Shown here: positions 1-7,646 of the stretch, piece by piece
How the letters are laid out: every line of letters starts with the position of its first letter
Numbering within the stretch: position 1 is the first letter of the stretch
NCBI GenBank assembly: GCA_964550165.1
Contig: CAZJYC010000046.1
Location: 1 to 19,515 of the forward strand
Length of the DNA stretch: 19,515 bases
Source of the DNA: CAZJYC01 sp964550165
GTDB lineage: Bacteria; Acidobacteriota; Aminicenantia; Aminicenantales; Aminicenantaceae
Direction of reading: 5' to 3'
The notes under the pieces: model-generated
What the model was told of the DNA's origin: nothing
The model's database searches: none
The model's input: only the letters and a program-made list of their open reading frames with translations
Made by a program: the position numbers and the translations under genes

Positions 1-85
1 GCCCATGGTGGTGGGTGGGAGGGTCTTTGGCGAGGAGGGATGGAAACCAGCGCTGTGAGAGTAGGCTTTTATCATCTGCCTTCAC
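1..85 (-). CDS. Possible 5' end of a further operon gene, cut by the window edge
   Basis: An open minus-strand frame starts with GTG at 85 and stays open for 28 codons to the window edge, reading through a Pro-Pro-Thr-His-His-His-Gly segment. It lies 19 bases past the rluD stop on the same strand, so it could be the next operon member. A purine-rich AAGGAAG lies about 13 bases before the GTG, which is rather far for a ribosome-binding site. rluD is often followed by a laccase-domain (pgeF/yfiH) gene, but no motif of that family is visible here. The alternative is non-coding sequence open by chance. Confidence 0.3.
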   Translation of the reverse strand, partial: MKADDKSLLSQRWFPSLLAKDPPTHHHG

Positions 86-104
86 GGAAAAAAAGATGCT
101 TCCT

Positions 105-1028
105 TTAAATGAGGAACGGCTGTTGTTTATCCAGAAAATCCCTTAAATCTTTAGGGAGCGGCGAGAAGAATTCGACCCTTTTCCCTGTCTCAGGATGGAT
201 AAAGGAAAGGAAGGACGCGTGAAGAAAAAGGCGCGGGCAGGCCTTCTTGGATTTTCGCCGGCCATAAAGCAGGTCTCCAACGAGTGGATGACCGGAGGCT
301 GCCAGATGGACTCTGACCTGGTGGGTTCTCCCGGTGATTGGCCTTATTTCAAGAAGAGTCATCTCTCCATAATCTTTCTGGACGGAGTAATGCGTTTCAG
401 CCTCTCTTGGCTTTCTGGTTTTCACTGACATTTTCGCCCCATGCTTGACATGGCGGCCGATAGGAAAACGGATCACCCCTTCTTTATCGGTCATCCGGCC
501 CCAGACAAGAGCTGTATAGGACTTTTCCACTTCTCTTTTCCTGAATTGCCGCTGAAGCTCTGCATAAGCTTTTAAATTCTTGGCCACAACCATCAAGCCC
601 GATGTTTCCTTGTCCAGACGATGGACAAGGCCAGGCCTATCCTTCGGGCCAACCTCCCTGAGGAACGGAAAATAATACAGTAAGGCATTGACCAGGGTCT
701 GCCTTTTGTTACGGGCTCCAGGATGAACAACCATTCCTGAGGCTTTGTCGATAACAGCGACATGCTCATCGCTGTAGACCATATTGAGCGGAATGTTCTC
801 CGCTACAATCTCCTCAGGCTTTTCGATATCATACTCTATCTTAATCTTATCTCCTTCTTTCAACCTGTAGCTCGACTTTTTCTTCATTCCGTTGACGCTG
901 ACTTTTCCCTCTTCGTTGATTCTTTGAATCTGGGAGCGGGTGATGGTTTTGATTGTCCCGGATAAGAAGACATCCAGCCTCTGGTTCAAACCCGACTGGG
1001 CTGTTACCAGGAATTCTTTCTTAGGCAC
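105..1028 (-). CDS. rluD: Ribosomal large-subunit pseudouridine synthase, RluD family
   Basis: A 307-residue cytoplasmic RNA-modifying enzyme that isomerises uridine to pseudouridine in 23S rRNA. An S4 RNA-binding domain occupies about residues 15-75 and the RsuA/RluA catalytic domain follows. The signature HRLDKETSG is present with catalytic Asp at about 139, and GRTHQVRVHL plus GHPLVGDLLYG mark the end of the fold. Length is normal for the family. Translation begins with GTG, and the start overlaps the end of lgt by 8 bases, so expression is probably coupled to it. RluD is the best subfamily guess because of the S4 domain and the lspA neighbourhood; the exact target uridines cannot be read from sequence. 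Confidence 0.93.
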   Translation of the reverse strand: MPKKEFLVTAQSGLNQRLDVFLSGTIKTITRSQIQRINEEGKVSVNGMKKKSSYRLKEGDKIKIEYDIEKPEEIVAENIPLNMVYSDEHVAVIDKASGMVVHPGARNKRQTLVNALLYYFPFLREVGPKDRPGLVHRLDKETSGLMVVAKNLKAYAELQRQFRKREVEKSYTALVWGRMTDKEGVIRFPIGRHVKHGAKMSVKTRKPREAETHYSVQKDYGEMTLLEIRPITGRTHQVRVHLAASGHPLVGDLLYGRRKSKKACPRLFLHASFLSFIHPETGKRVEFFSPLPKDLRDFLDKQQPFLI

Positions 1029-1833
1029 TTTTCTTTTTTCTCAAAATGAGGAGCAGAATCAAGCCGCCGATTAAGCCCAGGATACAGAAGAGCTGCGGAA
1101 GGGAAAGGCTGAGATAGGGAGAGGGATTGTGGATGAGATAAGCGCTATCGGAGTGGTCTCCCCGGTAAAATTCCGTCACGTAGCGGATGAGAGAGTAATT
1201 GATGATGTAGAAGGCAAAAACCTGGCCGTCGAATCTCTTCTTCCTCAAGATCAGGAACAAAACAAGGAAATTCAAGAAATTCAGCGCCGATTCGTAGAGC
1301 TGGACGGGATGGAGCACCGGATGGACATAGGCGGTTTTGATCGGAATCCCTGTTAAATTATGGGCATACTCGCTGCTGAACATCACCCCCCACGGTGCAG
1401 CGCACTCCCGGCCATAACAGCAGCCCGCAAAAAAGCAGCCGATGCGTCCGAAACCATGGCCCAAAGCTAAGGCGGGACCGATAATATCCGCGACTTTCCA
1501 GGTCGGAATTCTGTGCTTGCGGAAATACCAGAGGGCAAAAAGAGTCCCGAAAACAAGCCCGCCCTGGAAGACACCGCCGGTACGAGCCAGGCTGAAGAGC
1601 TCTCCAGGTCTTCTCATGAAATAGGAGAAATTTCCTATAAAAAGAGCAATCTTTGCACCGATCAAAGCGATGATGATAGTGTAAAAGGCCATATCGACCA
1701 TTTGGGGGGCTTGAAGGCCGCGTGACTTGGACTGGACATAAAGAAACCACAAGGCAAAAGCAACACCCAAAGCCATCATAAAGCCATAGGTATGGATGGT
1801 TAGGGGACCGATCTTTAAGAGGATGGGGTGCAT
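1021..1833 (-). CDS. lgt: Prolipoprotein diacylglyceryl transferase
   Basis: A 270-residue integral inner-membrane enzyme that moves diacylglycerol from phosphatidylglycerol onto the lipobox cysteine of prolipoproteins, the first step of lipoprotein maturation. The Lgt signature is clear at about residues 126-142 (HGFGRIGCFFAGCCYG), followed by HPVQLYES near 172-180. About seven hydrophobic segments are visible, ending in a Lys-rich tail. The loop that reads HGGL in E. coli Lgt is QGGL here, a position that varies in the family. The ATG start lies inside the 3' end of lspA (19-base overlap), so the enzymes for steps one and two are translationally linked. Confidence 0.95.
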   Translation of the reverse strand: MHPILLKIGPLTIHTYGFMMALGVAFALWFLYVQSKSRGLQAPQMVDMAFYTIIIALIGAKIALFIGNFSYFMRRPGELFSLARTGGVFQGGLVFGTLFALWYFRKHRIPTWKVADIIGPALALGHGFGRIGCFFAGCCYGRECAAPWGVMFSSEYAHNLTGIPIKTAYVHPVLHPVQLYESALNFLNFLVLFLILRKKRFDGQVFAFYIINYSLIRYVTEFYRGDHSDSAYLIHNPSPYLSLSLPQLFCILGLIGGLILLLILRKKKSA

Positions 1834-2309
1834 TTTCTCTTTCTTCTAAAAAATATGGCATAAACGAGGAGGAGAGCTCCTATGCTTATGCTGGCATCGG
1901 CCACGTTAAACGAAGGCCAGTGCCATCTTTTGACATAAAAATCGAGGAAATCGACGACATATCCCCTGAAAATCTTATCTGCCAGATTTCCCAGAGCTCC
2001 GGCCAGGATAAGGGAGAGCGAAATATTCATAAACCTATCCGAGGCCGGCGTCTTGAAAAAGTAAAAGACAACCAGACCCAGAGCTGCGAGTGACGCCAGG
2101 GTGAGGAGAACGTAGACAAGCTGGCTTTCAGAATGGGAAAAAAAGCCGAAAATCGCTCCCCTGTTTCGGATGTTGGTGAGGTTAAAAAAACCGGGAAAAA
2201 CGCTGATGCTGTGCAGAACCGCTATCTTCTGGACGACAACGGCCTTGCTCACCTGGTCGACAGCGAGCAAGACGAGAATCCAAAGAAAATAAGATATTCT
2301 GCGGCTCAT
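1815..2309 (-). CDS. lspA: Lipoprotein signal peptidase (signal peptidase II)
   Basis: A 164-residue membrane aspartyl protease that removes the signal peptide of diacylglyceryl-modified prolipoproteins. Four membrane segments are visible. The conserved VDQVSK is near residue 17, NIRNRGAIFGF near 46-56, and the two catalytic aspartates sit in GNLADKI (D111) and FNVADAS (D138). The usual Arg after the first catalytic Asp is Lys. The start codon overlaps the ileS stop as ATGA, so ribosomes finishing ileS can restart here. Pairing with lgt immediately downstream gives a two-step lipoprotein module. Confidence 0.95.
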   Translation of the reverse strand: MSRRISYFLWILVLLAVDQVSKAVVVQKIAVLHSISVFPGFFNLTNIRNRGAIFGFFSHSESQLVYVLLTLASLAALGLVVFYFFKTPASDRFMNISLSLILAGALGNLADKIFRGYVVDFLDFYVKRWHWPSFNVADASISIGALLLVYAIFFRRKRKCTPSS

Positions 2310-5083
2310 GAATTCATCTGTTTCACCACTTCTTCACAGCGCTGGCAGAAGTGGGCATATCCGGAGCTTGTGCCAACATATGAGGAGAAATTCCAGCATC
2401 TCAGGCATTTCTGCCCCGGCGCTTTGGCAACCTCCACCTTGAGCTCTTCACCGGGCTGCGATTGAAGCTCCACGGCAGAGACGATAAACAGGGAAGGAAG
2501 CTCTTTTTCGTACTTTCGCAAAAGTTGCTCTTGGGAGGGAGAGACAGATAGAGTGACGCCCGCTTCAAGGGAATTGCCGATGAGCCCGGCCTCGCGGGCC
2601 TTCTCCAGCTCTTTGAGAACTTTATCCCGGACGAGCAGCAGCTCCTCCCATTCCTGAAACCGCTCCCTATCGAGCCAGACTTCGTCGAAGCCAGGGAACT
2701 GTTCAAGATGAATCGACTCCTCTTTTCCTTTGAACGCGGGCAGGAATCCCCAGACTTCTTCTGTGGTGAAAGGAAGAATCGGCGCCATCAGCACCAGCGT
2801 CGATTGCAGGAGTTTGAAGAGAGCCGTCTGGGCTGAACGACGCAGCACGGACTTTTTCCCTGAACAGTAGAGTCTGTCCTTGATGACATCCAGGTAGAAA
2901 GAACTCAGGTCGACGGTGAAAAAATTGTAGATGGCATGGAAGACAACATGGAATTCATAATCCTCATAGGCCTGCAAAATTCTTTTTCCCTTCTCCACAG
3001 CTTTGGCTAAAATCCACCTGTCGAGGGGCTCCATCTCTTCGGCGGCAACGCTTTCTCTATCCGAAAAAAAATCATAAATATTTCCCAGCATGAACCGCCA
3101 CGTGTTCCTGATCTTGCGGTAGGCTTCCACCAGCCTCTGCAGAATTTCGCTCCCAAAACGCGCATCTTCCTTGTAATTGAGCATGGCCACCCAGAGCCTG
3201 AGGACTTCAGCGCCGTTTTGGCGGATAATCTCTTCAGGCTCGATGTAATTCCCCAAAGACTTAGACATCCCTCTTCCCTGCTCATCGAGGACAAAGCCAT
3301 GGGTGATCACGGTCCTGTAGGGGGAAGCTTTTTTCGCTGCGACTCCGACAAACAGTGAGCTGTTGAACCAGCCTCGGTACTGATCATGCCCTTCCACATA
3401 CAGATCCGAGGGCCAGGGAAGGTCGGGCCTCTTTCCCAGGACGTTGTGGCTGGCTCCTGACTCGAACCACACATCCAGGATGTTGTTCTCCTTGTTGAAT
3501 TTCTTTGAGCCGCACTGGGCACATTTTGTTCCCGGAGGAAGTAACTCTTCGGCTTTCTTCACAAACCAGGAGTTCGACCCTTGTTTGGCAAAAACGTCAG
3601 CAACTCTTAAGGTGATTTTCTCATCGGCCAGGATGGTGCCGCAGTCATGACAGTAGAAGGCCGGGATAGGAACGCCCCAGGAGCGCTGGCGAGAAATGCA
3701 CCAATCCGGCCGGGCACTGACCATGTTGGCGATTCTCTCCTCTCCCCAGGGCGGAATCCAGCGAACTTTCTTGATCTCATCCAGCACCTTTTCCCTCAAA
3801 CCGTCCTTGTCCATGGAGATGAACCACTGGGCTGTTGCCCGGAAAATCACCGGATTTTTGCACCGCCAGCAATGGGGATAGGAATGAACAAGCTCGCTTT
3901 CTTTAAGAAGAGTGCCGTCTTTTTTCATATCCTCATCGATGACTGAGTTAGCTTCAAAAACGTTCATCCCTCCATACTTTTCCACTTGAGGCACAAATTT
4001 CCCTTCACTGTCCACAGGAGTGTAGATATCGAGGTTGTAAGCCAATCCCGTCATATAATCCTCGTAGCCATGGCCAGGAGCTGTATGGACACAGCCTGTG
4101 CCCTGGTCCAGGGTCACGTAATCGGCTAAAACAAAAACCGACTCTCTGTCGATGAAGGGATGGCGGGCCTTGTAACCTTCTATCTCCTTACCCAAAAAGG
4201 TGGTTAGAATCTTGGTCTTCTTGAATCCCAGTTCATCGGCCATAACAGGAACCAAGCGCTTGGCCGCAATAAAGACCTCTCCGTCAACCTCGAAGGCGGC
4301 ATACTCATAATTCGGATGAAAAGCGATGGCCAAATTGGCAGGCAATGTCCAGGGCGTTGTGGTCCAGATCAGGACCGAAATTTTCTTGCCTCTGAGGGCA
4401 GGAAATTTCTGGGAGAGGTCTGAAATCATCGGGAACTTGACGTAGATCGAAGGAGACTTGCGGTCTTTATACTCGATTTCTGCTTCCGCAAGAGCTGTCT
4501 GACAATGAGGACACCAGTGGACGGGTCTTTTGCCTTTGAAGACATTGCCAGAAGCAAAAAAAGCGGCGAGATGGCGGAGGACTTCTGCTTCATACTCAGG
4601 GTCCATGGTGAGATAAGGTTTTTGCCATTCGCCAAAAACGCCCAGCCTTTTGAACTGATTTCTCTGAATTTCGATGTATATTTCAGCATATTTTCTGCAT
4701 TCTTCTCTGATTTCAATGATCGATAGCTCCCGTTTCTTATCTCCCAGGAGCTGGTCGACTTTAATCTCAATCGGAAGACCGTGGCAGTCCCAGCCTGGCA
4801 AATAAGGAGACTTATACCCCTGCATCGTTTTGGTCTTGACGATGAAATCCTTCAGTATCTTGTTCAGGGCAGTTCCTAGATGAATATTGCCGTTGGCATA
4901 GGGTGGGCCGTCGTGAAGAACGAATGTGGGGCTCTTCTCCCTTTTTTTCTGAATTTTCGGGTAGAGATTCATCCTTTCCCACTTTTTGATGAGCGCAGGT
5001 TCCTTCTGCGACAGCTTGGCCTTCATCGAAAACGCTGTCTGCGGGAGATTCAATGTCTCTTTGACTTTTTCCGCATCGGCCAT
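2306..5083 (-). CDS. ileS: Isoleucyl-tRNA synthetase, zinc-binding type 1
   Basis: A 925-residue class I aminoacyl-tRNA synthetase that charges tRNA-Ile. The HIGH-type motif reads HLGT at about 68-71 and the KMSKS-type motif reads GMSKS at about 605-609. The CP1 editing domain that hydrolyses Val-tRNA-Ile is marked by TTPWTLPAN (about 242-250) and GTGCVHTAPGHG (about 328-339). The C-terminal zinc ribbon is intact, with Cys pairs at about 893/896 and 913/916, which places it in the common type 1 rather than the mupirocin-resistant type 2. The ATG is preceded by GGAGA five bases upstream and a candidate promoter about 35-60 bases upstream. The short leader leaves no room for a T-box. It is the first gene of the operon. 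Confidence 0.97.
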   Translation of the reverse strand: MADAEKVKETLNLPQTAFSMKAKLSQKEPALIKKWERMNLYPKIQKKREKSPTFVLHDGPPYANGNIHLGTALNKILKDFIVKTKTMQGYKSPYLPGWDCHGLPIEIKVDQLLGDKKRELSIIEIREECRKYAEIYIEIQRNQFKRLGVFGEWQKPYLTMDPEYEAEVLRHLAAFFASGNVFKGKRPVHWCPHCQTALAEAEIEYKDRKSPSIYVKFPMISDLSQKFPALRGKKISVLIWTTTPWTLPANLAIAFHPNYEYAAFEVDGEVFIAAKRLVPVMADELGFKKTKILTTFLGKEIEGYKARHPFIDRESVFVLADYVTLDQGTGCVHTAPGHGYEDYMTGLAYNLDIYTPVDSEGKFVPQVEKYGGMNVFEANSVIDEDMKKDGTLLKESELVHSYPHCWRCKNPVIFRATAQWFISMDKDGLREKVLDEIKKVRWIPPWGEERIANMVSARPDWCISRQRSWGVPIPAFYCHDCGTILADEKITLRVADVFAKQGSNSWFVKKAEELLPPGTKCAQCGSKKFNKENNILDVWFESGASHNVLGKRPDLPWPSDLYVEGHDQYRGWFNSSLFVGVAAKKASPYRTVITHGFVLDEQGRGMSKSLGNYIEPEEIIRQNGAEVLRLWVAMLNYKEDARFGSEILQRLVEAYRKIRNTWRFMLGNIYDFFSDRESVAAEEMEPLDRWILAKAVEKGKRILQAYEDYEFHVVFHAIYNFFTVDLSSFYLDVIKDRLYCSGKKSVLRRSAQTALFKLLQSTLVLMAPILPFTTEEVWGFLPAFKGKEESIHLEQFPGFDEVWLDRERFQEWEELLLVRDKVLKELEKAREAGLIGNSLEAGVTLSVSPSQEQLLRKYEKELPSLFIVSAVELQSQPGEELKVEVAKAPGQKCLRCWNFSSYVGTSSGYAHFCQRCEEVVKQMNS

Positions 5084-5115
5084 GATTTTCTCCGCACTAA
5101 TTTTTTTATTTTACC

Positions 5116-5144
5116 ATTATAAATGAACTTACTGTATTTCTCCA
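5116..5144 (-). promoter_or_regulatory. Candidate sigma-70 promoter of the ileS operon
   Basis: On the minus strand TGGAGA (5144-5139) and TATAAT (5121-5116) are separated by 17 bases. The -10 is perfect and the -35 matches four of six positions. Transcription would start near 5108, giving a leader of about 25 bases before ileS. Confidence 0.45.
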
Positions 5145-5237
5145 CAGCAAAAAGTCAAAGGAAAGCATCTCAGGTTTTTAGGAATAACCGAAGAAATTTA
5201 AATTAAGCTTTTATCTTTACAGAACCCGGCCAGGAGA

Positions 5238-5960
5238 TCAAGCCATGACCGGAGCGGGCGAGGGAGAAGGCACGGCTGCCGCCGCCTCCGTCCTCTCTAT
5301 CTCCACGTTTTCGATCAGCCAATGAATCAACCAGCGCATCACCCAGGGAATGGGGATAATGAGCATGGAGGCAAGGGAGACCGCTACAATCCTCCAGAGG
5401 AGCTCCCAGCCCGAACCGGTCCAGACCAGGCGGTCGCCCGCAGACGAGCTGGTATTATTGCAGAGCCAGCGGATGTAACCGGACAGCACCCAGAATGGCA
5501 AAATGATCAATAGCGCCGAGATATACATCAGGACTATCCAGCCCAAGAAGCCCAGGAACCCGCCGTTGAAGCGCAGCCGCCCGCCCCAGCTGAACTGGAC
5601 AGAATTTATTATCCACCTGATCAGCAGGTAAGAAAAGTATAAAGACAGCAGCATGCCAATGACTAGGAAGATGAAAAATCCGGCCAGCTGGGATTCTTGT
5701 GAACTCCAGGCTCCAAGGATAATATATGGCAGGAACGTGGAAAGAAACATTAATAAAACTACCCACCAGATCTCGCCGCCCTTGCCGAGGAAAGTCATAG
5801 AGCTCCCGTCAGAGAGCCTTGTGTTTCGGGCGATAAAGGCGAAAAGCATGGCGTATCCCCAGGCCAAGCCTACGACAAAGAGGTAGACCATGAGGCCGGC
5901 CAGCAGAGCGTAGCCAAAAAGCTCCAGGGCTCCTCCCTGGAAGTCCATCTTAACTTTCAT
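5238..5960 (-). CDS. Multi-spanning membrane protein with four YjgN/DUF898-like units
   Basis: A 240-residue inner-membrane protein of unknown function. The ATG at 5960 is preferred over the upstream TTG at 5978 because a strong AAGGAGG lies six bases before it and the TTG frame would read through that site. The sequence is four tandem units, each starting with an aromatic-x-Gly-x3-Glu motif: F7/G9/E13, F57/G59/E63, F131/G133 (Gly at the Glu position) and W180/G182/E186. Each is followed by hydrophobic spans, giving about eight membrane segments, and units end around an Asn (N46, N119, N168, N218). This resembles the repeat unit of YjgN/DUF898 proteins. The tail is Ala/Pro/Ser-rich. Family assignment is by pattern only. 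Confidence 0.75.
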   Translation of the reverse strand: MKVKMDFQGGALELFGYALLAGLMVYLFVVGLAWGYAMLFAFIARNTRLSDGSSMTFLGKGGEIWWVVLLMFLSTFLPYIILGAWSSQESQLAGFFIFLVIGMLLSLYFSYLLIRWIINSVQFSWGGRLRFNGGFLGFLGWIVLMYISALLIILPFWVLSGYIRWLCNNTSSSAGDRLVWTGSGWELLWRIVAVSLASMLIIPIPWVMRWLIHWLIENVEIERTEAAAAVPSPSPAPVMA

Positions 5961-6025
5961 TTCGCTCCTCCTTCTCAATGAAATGATTCCTATAGATAGC
6001 AGTAAAGTCTGCCATCCGTCGATAG

Positions 6026-6054
6026 CCTATATTTCAATCAGAGATAAAAGTCAA
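6026..6054 (-). promoter_or_regulatory. Candidate sigma-70 promoter of the four-unit membrane protein gene
   Basis: On the minus strand TTGACT (6054-6049) and TATAGG (6031-6026) are 17 bases apart. The predicted start near 6018 gives a leader of about 58 bases ending in the strong ribosome-binding site at about 5967-5973. The preceding TTGATTGATTGACT is a short direct repeat overlapping the -35. Confidence 0.55.
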
Positions 6055-6123
6055 TCAATCACTCAACTATTCGCCTTCATTAACCTAGCCATAATGAAGA
6101 TAAAAGAGATATCTATCGCTTGT

Positions 6124-7053
6124 TTAATTAAACTCGAATAAGTTGCGAATATCGATTGTCTTTTCTTCATTTTGTTCGATTTTAAATCTATAAATCTTGC
6201 CCCCGCGGACGATCTTTTGGTTCCTAAAAATACTCACTATCTCTTCGTTTGAACCTCGAGAGGTAGTCATGCAACCCTCTAAAGGTATTATCACCGTCTC
6301 TCGAGTCAAGCCAGGCCTTGCGTCCCGGCTATATTTTTTTTGTATTTTTTCAGGTATATTGCTGGTCATTACGGCAATTTGATAAACGCCTGGTTCGAGT
6401 CTCATCGAGAATGGCGTTTTCCCTTTAAGATATTTTGTGCCTACCAAGATTTCCGGAGTGTAAAATCCGAGTGCAGAATTTTCAACCGATGAACTTAAGT
6501 CCCCGGGACCAAGATACACATCAGCTCCTTCTGGAATAGAACTAATAGAAAGTTTACAGTTCTTAAGCTCATTGATTTTTTGGTTTGCCTGCTCGGTGAA
6601 GGTGCTTTCAGGATATTTTTTGACAAATTCTTCATAGGCAGTTGCCGTATTCAAAGCTCTGGCAATGAGGAAATCGACTTCGGCCAATGTGATGTTGAGG
6701 GCTAAGAGCTTTTCTTTAGCATTCTCCACAAGCTTGCTTTTCGGATACTTATTTATGAAAGCCGTATAAGCATTGACCGTATTTTCTGACTCTGTTTTTT
6801 TGAATTCCTGATCTTGTTCAAGTTCTGCAATCCTCTCTCGGGCTTCTTGAACATAGTAATTGCGCGGGTGTTCTCGTACAAATTTTTGATAAATTTCGAT
6901 CTTTTTCTGTGGATCTGCAATCGTACTTATTTGCTTCTGACATTTCTGCCATAGTGAGGTTTCTTTTCTGGTCTGACAAAAAACATTTACTGCGAAAATC
7001 AGCAAAAATGTCCCCAGAAAAATGAATAGAAGTTTTTTCTTAATCCAATACAT
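6124..7053 (-). CDS. Secreted helical-repeat protein with C-terminal PEGA domain
   Basis: About 309 residues, exported, function unknown. Three ATGs lie close together. The one at 7053 is chosen because GGAGG (7063-7059) sits five bases before it and actually overlaps the outermost ATG (7065). The N-terminus is Lys-rich followed by a hydrophobic stretch (about residues 7-22), a signal peptide or anchor; the Cys near its end lacks a good lipobox. Three units of the form Tyr-x2-Phe-[Ile/Val]-x2-[Tyr/His]-Pro, followed by an Ala-rich helix and Leu, resemble the TPR/BamD-type repeats of envelope proteins (about residues 45-160). Then comes a PEGA domain (SSIPEGADVYLG, later TPFSMRLEPGVYQI). Such proteins usually act at the cell envelope. 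Confidence 0.75.
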   Translation of the reverse strand: MYWIKKKLLFIFLGTFLLIFAVNVFCQTRKETSLWQKCQKQISTIADPQKKIEIYQKFVREHPRNYYVQEARERIAELEQDQEFKKTESENTVNAYTAFINKYPKSKLVENAKEKLLALNITLAEVDFLIARALNTATAYEEFVKKYPESTFTEQANQKINELKNCKLSISSIPEGADVYLGPGDLSSSVENSALGFYTPEILVGTKYLKGKTPFSMRLEPGVYQIAVMTSNIPEKIQKKYSRDARPGLTRETVIIPLEGCMTTSRGSNEEIVSIFRNQKIVRGGKIYRFKIEQNEEKTIDIRNLFEFN

Positions 7054-7234
7054 CATAACCTCCATAAATATTTTTTAATAAAATTTGGGAGCCGAAGCAC
7101 TTCTTCTTGTTATATGAAATACTTCCTTGGTTTGTTTAATTTTTCTGTCTTAGCATACATTAAAAAAGATCTCCTTTTTTAGCCAGCCGATCTTATCTTC
7201 GCTCTTGTCTGATTTTTATCATTTTTTTTAGTAG

Positions 7235-7263
7235 TCCATATCACAGGAAAAAATCAATGTCAA
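7235..7263 (-). promoter_or_regulatory. Weak candidate promoter upstream of the PEGA-domain gene
   Basis: On the minus strand a perfect TTGACA (7263-7258) is followed after 17 bases by TATGGA (7240-7235), which matches only the first half of the -10 consensus. It would give a leader of about 170 bases before the gene starting at 7053. AT-rich sequence makes chance matches likely here. Confidence 0.3.
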
Positions 7264-7335
7264 ATATGTGAGAATCTAACCTGGTTAAGGATTTTTATGG
7301 CCATGCTTTTTATAGAACAACGCAAGACATTTCAT

Positions 7336-7365
7336 TTTACTTTGCTCTAAGCTTTATTGCATAAT
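7336..7365 (+). promoter_or_regulatory. Candidate plus-strand promoter overlapping a palindrome
   Basis: TTTACT (7336-7341) and CATAAT (7360-7365) are 18 bases apart; four of six and five of six positions match consensus. The -10 lies in the left half of the palindrome at 7361-7379, the usual geometry for repressor control. Confidence 0.3.
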
Positions 7366-7379
7366 GTTTCAAACATTAT
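7361..7379. promoter_or_regulatory. 19-bp perfect palindrome, possible operator
   Basis: ATAATGTTT, a single central C, and AAACATTAT form a perfect dyad of two 9-base arms. It overlaps a possible -10 box and ends four bases before a GGAGG ribosome-binding site (7384-7388). A dyad this long and exact with this placement is typical of a dimeric repressor site. I do not recognise a regulator for it. A weak AU-rich RNA hairpin is the alternative. Confidence 0.45.
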
Positions 7380-7395
7380 TGACGGAGGATTACCA

Positions 7396-7646
7396 ATGAG
7401 ATTAAGAATACGCAATTCGGCCCGTAGAACCCGTTTCCCAGCGAGTTTGCCACTGACAATCTGCCCAATCTCACTGGCTATAGCAATTTCGGTTATTGTC
7501 GCCTCTCAGGAAAAAGGATCGCCAAAGTAACGCTAAAAGGAGCCGATAAGACTGAGCTGATCCGCAAAGACAAGAATGAAAAACCTGGACCTTCGGCCTT
7601 GATCACTGATATCGAGAGCAGGCAGATAACTGACCTGGATTGGGCT
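7396..7646 (+). pseudogene. Possible frameshifted remnant of a small plus-strand gene
   Basis: GGAGG lies seven bases before an ATG at 7396, which opens a 44-codon frame stopping at 7530. A different frame, open from 7428 through 7736, has more protein-like composition: an Asn-Pro-Phe-Pro-Ser start, then GYSNFGYCRLSGKRIAKVTL and an acidic/Lys-rich stretch. Joining the start to that frame near 7425 would give one protein of about 80 residues before it runs into the 3' end of nadB on the other strand. I do not recognise the product. It may be a decayed gene, a genuine 44-residue basic peptide with a hydrophobic middle, or chance. Confidence 0.28.

Larger units (their letters stand above)
7066..7646. 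other. Gene-poor AT-rich gap between the PEGA gene and nadB
   Basis: About 580 bases without a convincing intact gene. The left part is AT-rich and holds only a weak minus-strand promoter. The right part holds a palindrome, -10 box, ribosome-binding site and short open frames on the plus strand, listed separately. A weak GC stem with one bulge followed by TTTTT (minus strand, about 7598-7579) could help end nadB transcription, but it is far from a canonical terminator. Confidence 0.5.

Noticed and set aside
5084..5237. T-box riboswitch upstream of ileS
   Set aside because: The predicted leader is only about 25 bases and no specifier hairpin, T-box sequence or terminator is visible.
6120..6133. 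Palindrome GTTTAATTAAAC at the 3' end of the PEGA-domain gene as a terminator
   Set aside because: It has no loop or GC stem and no following T run; it is an AT-rich chance palindrome over the stop codon.
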